A DNA stretch of 55,625 bases from JAVKLU01 sp031538895 (GTDB taxonomy: Bacteria; Pseudomonadota; Gammaproteobacteria; Burkholderiales; Burkholderiaceae), in assembly GCA_031538895.1 (NCBI GenBank), contig JAVKLU010000003.1, positions 1 to 55,625 of the forward strand, read 5' to 3'. The translations under genes were made by a program, and so were the position numbers. The notes below the pieces were generated by a model, which was given only the letters and a program-made list of their open reading frames with translations, was not told the origin of the DNA and made no database searches. Shown in pieces: positions 50,144 to 55,625 of the stretch. Position 1 is the first letter of the stretch, and each line of letters opens with the position of its first letter.

Positions 50144-52945
50144 TTAGGCTTCAAATATCCGCGCGACTTCTTCGACTTCAAAAATTTCTAACTGATCGCC
50201 TTCGGCGATATCGTTGTAATTTTTCAGTGAAAGACCGCATTCAAACCCTGATTTGACTTCACGCGCATCGTCTTTAAAGCGTTTAAGAGAATCCAATTCG
50301 CCCTCCCATGTGACCACGTTATTGCGTAATAAACGCACCCGCGCGCCCCGTTTGACCAAGCCCTCCAAGACATAACAACCGGCGATGACACCGACTTTGC
50401 TGACGCGGAATACTTGGCGAATCTCGACCAGTCCCAAAACTGATTCTTTACGTTCTGGCGCCAACATACCGGACAAGGCGCGTTTGACTTCTTCAACCGC
50501 GTCATAAATCACGTTGTAATAACGAATATCCACGCCCTGCGCTTCAGCGGCTTTGCGCGCTTGCACTTCGGCGCGGACGTTAAAGCCAATAATCACGGCC
50601 TTACTCGCAATCGCCAAATTAACGTCGGATTCGGAAATTCCACCGACCGCGGCATGAACCACTTGAACGCGCACTTCATCGTTCGATAATTTCAACAAAG
50701 ATTGCGCCAAGGCTTCTTGCGAACCTTGAACGTCGGTTTTGATCACCAAAGGCAAGAACTTCATCCCGCTTTCGCTGTGCGTTCCATCCAACACCGACTC
50801 CAATTTTGCCGCTTGTTGTCGCGCCAATTTGACATCACGGAATTTACCTTGACGGAACAAGGCAATCTCGCGCGCTTTACGTTCGTCACTCAATACGATG
50901 ACCTCTTGACCGGCCACTGGCACATCGCTCAAACCTTGAATTTCAACCGGAATCGAAGGCCCTGCGCTGGTACACGCTTTGCTGTTTTCATCCAACATCG
51001 CGCGCACCCGACCGTAAGTCGCGCCGACCAAAACCACGTCGCCACGTTGTAAGGTTCCGCTTTGCACCAACAAAGTCGCCACCGGTCCACGCCCTTTATC
51101 CAAGCGCGCTTCAATCACCAAGCCACGCGCGGGCGCGTCCACCGGCGCATTCAATTCCAAGACTTCGGCTTGCAACAATACGTTTTCTAATAACAAATCA
51201 AGACCCGTACCGACTTTGGCCGACACGCTAATAAAAGGCACTTCGCCCCCGTATTCCTCAGGCACCACTTGTTCGGCCACCAATTCTTGTTTAACGCGAT
51301 CCAGATTCGCGTCTGGCTTATCAATTTTATTGATCGCCACCACAATGGGCACGCCGGCCGCACGCGCATGGGCAATCGCTTCTTTGGTTTGCGGCATCAC
51401 ACCATCGTCTGCCGCAACCACCAAAATCACAATATCGGTTGCTTGCGCGCCACGTGCACGCATTGCCGTAAAGGCCTCGTGACCTGGAGTATCCAAAAAC
51501 GTAATCATGCCACGCGGCGTTTTCACGTGATAAGCGCCAATGTGCTGCGTGATCCCACCGGCTTCTCCCGAAGCTACTTTGGTACGACGAATCGCATCTA
51601 ACAAAGAGGTTTTACCATGATCGACGTGACCCATTACCGTGACCACAGGGGAACGCGGTAATGATGGGCCAATCACGATATCACTTTCGTGCAAGTGCTC
51701 TTCGGGATCGTCAATTTTGGCGGCATGCGCGCGGTGGCCCATTTCCTCAACCAAAATCATGGCAGTTTCCTGATCTAAGACTTGGTTAATCGTCACCATT
51801 TGACCCAGGGCCATTAAATGCTTAATTAACTCGGTTGCTTTGACCGACATTTTGTGTGCCAAATCAGCCACTGTCACGGTCTCTGGCACGTTGATGTCGC
51901 GCACCACGGCTTCAGGTGGTGCCGCTGGTTCTGCCAATTCTTCATGACGATCATGGCTGCGATCATTGCGGCCTTTGCGTTTAACCGCGCCACGGAAACC
52001 AGTTTCTGGTGGGCGCACGCCTTTAACCGGCAGAGTGCGCTTTTTCGCGTTTTCATCTTGCCAAGTCGACGACAGATTTTCTGACTTGACTTGTTTTTTC
52101 TCTGACTTGGTATCTTTTTTATCAAGCGTTTTAGTGCCCTCTTTGACCGTCAGCGTTTTTTTATCTTCTTTGGGTTTCACCGGTGTCACCAGCATGGCTT
52201 TAATACTGGCCATTTCTTGTTCTGCATTTTTACGCGCGCTATCACGCGCATCGGCACGCTCTTTGGCATGACGGATGCTGATTTGCGCTTCTGATTCGCC
52301 GACTTCAACGGCCTCGCTTACCTCAGGTACATTGGCGGTTTCACTGACGACAGCGGCTTGAGCATCCCCATTCACATTTTCTGATGGCGTCGCGCTGGTG
52401 GTTTTTTTGCTGGTTTTTGCCGCCAAACGTTCTGCCGCCAGACGTTCTTTTTCTTCTTGGCGAAGGCGTAACTCTTCGGCCTGGCGCGCTAACAAGGCGG
52501 TTTGGCGCTCTTGTTCGGCGGCACGTTTTTTGATTTCAACCTCATCAATGATAGGCGTCGCAACTGCCGCAGCCGCCGCAACTACCCCAGCTTTCGACTT
52601 GATCGCTTTGTCTGATGCCGCTTTAGCGGCTGCGCTGCCTGGTGCTAACACCACGTGTTTTTTGCGCACTTCCACTTGAATCGTGCGCGACTTTCCAGTG
52701 GCATCGGATTGACGAATCTCTGTCGTTTGCGGCTTGCTCACCGTAATTTTTTTACGCGGCGGCGCAACAGATTCATCGCTTTGACCATGATTTTTTTTCA
52801 AATACTTTAACAAGTTCGTTTTATCAGCAGTCGTTAATTGATCGCTATCTGTTTTATCGCCGACATCCGCAGCCCTTAACTGCTCAATCAATGTACTGAC
52901 TGGCATTTTCAGCTCTAGCGCAAATTCACCTACGGTTGTAGCCAT
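50144..52945 (-). CDS. infB: Translation initiation factor IF-2
   Basis: A 933-residue GTPase that places initiator tRNA on the 30S subunit. N-terminal IF2_N domains (VGEFALELKMPVSTLIEQLR; later VTVADLAHKMSVKATELIKH) flank a long charged, Ala/Glu/Lys-rich linker. The G domain has VTVMGHVDHGKTSLLDAIR, TFLDTPGHEAF and INKIDKP. A good Shine-Dalgarno (AGGGGAAG) precedes the ATG. It is downstream of nusA and rimP, as usual; rbfA and truB, which normally follow, are absent and MITE copy 3 begins instead. Confidence 0.97.
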   Translation of the reverse strand: MATTVGEFALELKMPVSTLIEQLRAADVGDKTDSDQLTTADKTNLLKYLKKNHGQSDESVAPPRKKITVSKPQTTEIRQSDATGKSRTIQVEVRKKHVVLAPGSAAAKAASDKAIKSKAGVVAAAAAVATPIIDEVEIKKRAAEQERQTALLARQAEELRLRQEEKERLAAERLAAKTSKKTTSATPSENVNGDAQAAVVSETANVPEVSEAVEVGESEAQISIRHAKERADARDSARKNAEQEMASIKAMLVTPVKPKEDKKTLTVKEGTKTLDKKDTKSEKKQVKSENLSSTWQDENAKKRTLPVKGVRPPETGFRGAVKRKGRNDRSHDRHEELAEPAAPPEAVVRDINVPETVTVADLAHKMSVKATELIKHLMALGQMVTINQVLDQETAMILVEEMGHRAHAAKIDDPEEHLHESDIVIGPSLPRSPVVTVMGHVDHGKTSLLDAIRRTKVASGEAGGITQHIGAYHVKTPRGMITFLDTPGHEAFTAMRARGAQATDIVILVVAADDGVMPQTKEAIAHARAAGVPIVVAINKIDKPDANLDRVKQELVAEQVVPEEYGGEVPFISVSAKVGTGLDLLLENVLLQAEVLELNAPVDAPARGLVIEARLDKGRGPVATLLVQSGTLQRGDVVLVGATYGRVRAMLDENSKACTSAGPSIPVEIQGLSDVPVAGQEVIVLSDERKAREIALFRQGKFRDVKLARQQAAKLESVLDGTHSESGMKFLPLVIKTDVQGSQEALAQSLLKLSNDEVRVQVVHAAVGGISESDVNLAIASKAVIIGFNVRAEVQARKAAEAQGVDIRYYNVIYDAVEEVKRALSGMLAPERKESVLGLVEIRQVFRVSKVGVIAGCYVLEGLVKRGARVRLLRNNVVTWEGELDSLKRFKDDAREVKSGFECGLSLKNYNDIAEGDQLEIFEVEEVARIFEA

Positions 52946-53010
52946 TTTCTTCCCCTGTAAACGTTACGGGCGCAATTTGAATTCAAATCGCGCATTGATT
53001 CTGTGTTAAC

Positions 53011-54564
53011 TTAAATCAAACTCCATGCGTGCTCTTGAATTTCCTTCGCACGTTTATCGTATTTCGCATCAATTAAATCTTGCTCATCATCTGTTAAATC
53101 GTCAAAGCTGTTATCAATCAAGGCTTGCGCACGTTCTAAATCCAGCGCCAAAATCGCACCAAATTCGTCATATGTTAATTGTGCCAATTGCTGCACTGTT
53201 TTGATGCCCGCTTGACCCAAGCGCGTCGCAATACTGCGTTCCATCCCGCGCAAATTCATCAATTGCGCATCCAAAGAATCAACCACTTCTTCACTAACAA
53301 TCGCTTCGGTGACCAGCGCATCGCGCGCGCGAATCCGCAATTCCATCACGGTATCAGCGTCAAAAGCTTCGATCGCCAACATTTCTTCTTCAGCCACATA
53401 TGCGACTTCTTCTAAATTGGTGTAACCCTCTTCAATCAGAATATCTGCCGCATCTTGATCAACATCCAATTTGCTCATGAACAAAGCGCGAATGCGTTGC
53501 TGTTCGTGCCCGTGTTTATTCGAGGCTTCTTCATCGGACAAAATATTCACGCGCCAGCCGGTCAGCTCGGCCGCCAAACGCACGTTTTGACCATTTCGCC
53601 CAATCGCCAGAGCCAAATTGTTTTCGTCGGCAACCACATCAACACTATTTTTTTCTTCATCAACCAAAATGGATGAAATATTCGCCGGTGCCAAAGCCGC
53701 AATCACATATTGCACCGGATCCTCGTTCCACACTACGATGTCGGCACGTTCGCCTGCGAGTTCGTTCATCACCGCTTGAATCCGCGTACCGCGCACCCCG
53801 ACGCAAGTGCCAATCGGATCAATTCGTTTGTCGGTCGTAAACACCGCCAACTTGGCACGATTACCCGGATCACGCGCCACGCCTTTAATATGCAATAAAC
53901 CTTGTTCAATCTCTGGCACTTCGTTGGTAAACAATGCCGCCATAAATTCTGGCGCGGTCCGCGACACGATAATTTGCGTACCGCGTAAGCCTTTTTCAGT
54001 GCGCAAAATATAGGCCTTCACGCGATCACCAACACGAAAATTTTCTTTCGGAATCATTTGATCACGCGGTAGGCGTGCTTCCACACGCCCCACCTCTAAT
54101 AACAAATCGCCGCCACGATCACCACGTTTAACCGTGCCGTTAAATATTTTTTCATCACGCGCTAAAAAATCAACGATGACTTGTTCGCGCTCTGCTTCGC
54201 GAATTTTTTGCATGATCACTTGCTTGGCCGCTTGTGCGCCGATACGACTAAAGGGCACCGATTCAATTGCTTCTTCGATGAACTCGTCTACCTGAATATT
54301 TTTTTGTAATTCTTGTGCTTCAAACAATAAAATTTCTGCATCCGGATTTTGCAAACCACTTTCATCAGGCACCACTAACCAACGTCGATAAGACTCATAA
54401 GTCCCATCGTCATGATTGATCGCCACACGAACTTCCCAACTGGGATCATGATATTTTTTAGTGGCTTGCGCCAATGCTTGTTCGAGTACTGAATAGACAA
54501 TATCTTTATCCACGTTTTTTTCGCGGGCCAATACGTCGGCAAGTAATAACATTTCACGGTTCAT
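53011..54564 (-). CDS. nusA: Transcription termination/antitermination protein NusA
   Basis: 517 residues from ATG 54562-54564 (GGGAG Shine-Dalgarno). Domains in order: RNA polymerase-binding N-terminal domain (MLLLADVLAREKNVDKDIVY), S1 (KIFNGTVKRGDRGGDLLLEV), KH1/KH2 (VRGTRIQAVMNELAGERADI, AIGRNGQNVRLAAELTGW), and two C-terminal acidic repeat/HhH modules (ADILIEEGYTNLEEVAYV; SIATRLGQAGIKTVQQLAQL). It is the middle gene of rimP-nusA-infB. In other bacteria NusA feeds back on its own operon; the hairpin before rimP could be the site. Confidence 0.97.
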   Translation of the reverse strand: MNREMLLLADVLAREKNVDKDIVYSVLEQALAQATKKYHDPSWEVRVAINHDDGTYESYRRWLVVPDESGLQNPDAEILLFEAQELQKNIQVDEFIEEAIESVPFSRIGAQAAKQVIMQKIREAEREQVIVDFLARDEKIFNGTVKRGDRGGDLLLEVGRVEARLPRDQMIPKENFRVGDRVKAYILRTEKGLRGTQIIVSRTAPEFMAALFTNEVPEIEQGLLHIKGVARDPGNRAKLAVFTTDKRIDPIGTCVGVRGTRIQAVMNELAGERADIVVWNEDPVQYVIAALAPANISSILVDEEKNSVDVVADENNLALAIGRNGQNVRLAAELTGWRVNILSDEEASNKHGHEQQRIRALFMSKLDVDQDAADILIEEGYTNLEEVAYVAEEEMLAIEAFDADTVMELRIRARDALVTEAIVSEEVVDSLDAQLMNLRGMERSIATRLGQAGIKTVQQLAQLTYDEFGAILALDLERAQALIDNSFDDLTDDEQDLIDAKYDKRAKEIQEHAWSLI

Positions 54565-54714
54565 AAACACTCCCTAAAAATCTGATAATTAAGACCATGC
54601 TTTACCTATTGGCAGGGTCTGATTTCTTGTAACACTTAATTGTGCTAACACCTAATTTTGACAAAATCTCATTGTGGCAACATCTCGTTCCAGCGCGTCG
54701 GAACCACTTAATGA

Positions 54715-55227
54715 TTAACGCTTTTTAAATGGAATTTGTGGCACCAAGCGCGCCGACTCCACTTCACTGATTTCAAATTCAATCGCTTGCTCTTCATCCG
54801 TCAACATCAATTGATAACGATCTGTCGCTGACTTGGGCGCATTTGGTACATCTGGCGCGCTTGATACACTGAGCAAAATTCCTTGAAACTTGCGTCGATT
54901 GCCCATTTGCGGCGTCGCGATACGAAACTTCAGACTGACTTCGCACCCCATAAAACGCTGGTAATCTCGTGCTGTAAACAAAGGCCGATCAAGACCAGGC
55001 GACGAGACTTCTAAACGCGCGTAATCAATATTTTCAACGGGCAAAATAAAACTTAAATGCCGACTGACTTTTTCGCAATCTTCTACCGAAATATGGCGCG
55101 GCAGTGCTTCTGGCTCCCATGCAAAATCGATAAAGACACGCAATAAGCCTTGCGGACTGAGCTTGGCATCCACCAGTTCATAACCCAGTGCGGCCAAAGA
55201 TTGCGTAAGTACAGCGGACAGATTCAT
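54715..55227 (-). CDS. rimP: Ribosome maturation factor RimP
   Basis: A 170-residue 30S assembly factor. From the ATG at 55225-55227 it begins MNLSAVLTQSLAALGYELVD. LRVFIDFAWEPEALPRHISV, ISVEDCEKVSRHLSFILPVE and the family hallmark YARLEVSSPGLDRPLFTARD follow; the C-terminal SH3-like domain is present. The longer frame to 55269 runs through the terminator-like hairpin and is not favoured. It is the first gene of rimP-nusA-infB. A 150-bp gap to nusA shows no gene. Confidence 0.95.
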   Translation of the reverse strand: MNLSAVLTQSLAALGYELVDAKLSPQGLLRVFIDFAWEPEALPRHISVEDCEKVSRHLSFILPVENIDYARLEVSSPGLDRPLFTARDYQRFMGCEVSLKFRIATPQMGNRRKFQGILLSVSSAPDVPNAPKSATDRYQLMLTDEEQAIEFEISEVESARLVPQIPFKKR

Positions 55228-55251
55228 GCGCCTGTAACCAAAAATAACGGC

Positions 55252-55279
55252 AAAAAAAAATGGGCACACTGCCCATTTT
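55252..55279 (-). terminator. Terminator-like hairpin (possible attenuator) in rimP leader
   Basis: Read on the minus strand: AAAATGGGCA, loop GTG, TGCCCATTTT, then five more T. It lies 25 bp upstream of the rimP start and downstream of the putative promoter at 55379-55384, so transcription of rimP-nusA-infB must pass it. Confidence 0.75.
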
Positions 55280-55378
55280 CACCTCAACAACCGAACCGAT
55301 CTGCACCATTGCCAGACCTTATATTTAAGTCGTTTACTGCTGATTCACACTACTGATTCACTTACGATAGCGGGCGTG

Positions 55379-55384
55379 ATTATA
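55379..55384 (-). promoter_or_regulatory. Candidate -10 box of the rimP-nusA-infB promoter
   Basis: A perfect TATAAT on the minus strand, about 150 bp upstream of rimP, in CGCCTATAATCACG. The expected -35 position is not a good match to TTGACA. The leader between it and rimP has a direct repeat (GTGAATCAGTAGT/GTGAATCAGCAGT, 55333-55360) and the terminator-like hairpin. Confidence 0.4.
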
Positions 55385-55488
55385 GGCGAAACCGTGCCAC
55401 CTTTTTATTTTTTACCGAATTGCGCGCATTCTGCATTCGCTCAGTTTTTACTCTTTAAATTTGCACTCTTTAAATTTGTATTCGTTCA

Positions 55489-55625
55489 GGGCACTTCTAT
55501 AAATACAGAATGTGCGGATGAAGTGCGAGGCGCACAGCACACAGAAACCGGAGCGTACATACAGTACGTGAGGATTTCGCGTACTGCGCAACAAAGCAAT
55601 TCGCCGCAAAAATGAATTGATAGAA
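55489..55625 (+). mobile_element. 143-bp MITE-like element, copy 4 (truncated by window end)
   Basis: Plus orientation; 137 of the expected 143 bases are present and it matches the consensus at all visible positions that vary elsewhere. The left flank is TTCA, so a right flank of TTCA just beyond the window is expected. It lies about 105 bp upstream of the candidate rimP promoter. Confidence 0.9.

Overview
The window is bacterial chromosome, most likely from a betaproteobacterium of the order Burkholderiales with a fairly low, AT-leaning base composition. The evidence is the set of gene types: a PhaM-like polyhydroxyalkanoate granule protein, the PEP synthase regulator PpsR, class 2 PyrD, a stand-alone heptose-7-phosphate kinase without the cytidylyltransferase half, a PolB-like exonuclease of the DNA_pol_B_exo2 type, and an FHA-type extended signal peptide. 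No species is claimed. Many genes lack a clear Shine-Dalgarno sequence, so some starts rest on family length or on start/stop overlaps.

Layout. 1-141 (minus) is the extreme N-terminus of a large secreted protein with an extended signal peptide. 507-4064 holds uvrC, smpB, ratA, rnfH and an HU gene. 4310-11804 (plus) carries a BMP-type permease and lipoprotein, an MFS exporter, an SbmA/YddA-like ABC exporter, pyrD and ppsR. 11985-15002 (minus) is an envelope operon: a small periplasmic protein, a TpsB-like outer-membrane protein with one recognisable POTRA domain, and a YfaZ-like barrel. 15336-15692 encodes a lone lipoprotein. 15792-30892 (minus) is a long housekeeping stretch: pssA, psd, gatB, parE, an agmatinase-like gene, lipA, lipB, a DEAD-box helicase, ruvC, tgt, purE, phaM, ruvB and a UbiH-type hydroxylase. 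31054-35744 (plus) has an exonuclease, a second DEAD-box helicase, pdxA and a PAP2 phosphatase. 35962-41689 (minus) has ispE-lolB-TPR and then rfaE1-lapB. 41853-48985 (minus) is an accessory island built around a type III restriction-modification system. It is followed by a tRNA-Arg(CCG), rfbC and the infB-nusA-rimP operon.

The most unusual content is of two kinds. First, a 143-bp non-coding element occurs four times (35763, 39354, 49975 and 55489). It has 12-bp terminal inverted repeats and 4-bp target duplications, and the copies are about 97 percent identical, which is the signature of a recently active MITE. Its copies bracket two essential operons in inverted pairs, and one copy abuts the rfbC start codon and appears to supply its ribosome-binding site. 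Second, the type III restriction island contains two extra genes between mod and res. Its res gene is split by a frameshift that is followed by a classic A_AAA_AAG slippery heptamer, in frame, two codons before the stop. An 11-bp motif repeated 11 times lies between mod and the tRNA-Arg.

Other points are an intrinsic-terminator hairpin in the leader of rimP-nusA-infB that looks like an attenuator, an in-frame 9-bp repeat (10 copies) in the tail of a DEAD-box helicase, and several conserved operons that appear broken up (gatB without gatCA, infB without rbfA/truB, a BMP permease without its ATPase).
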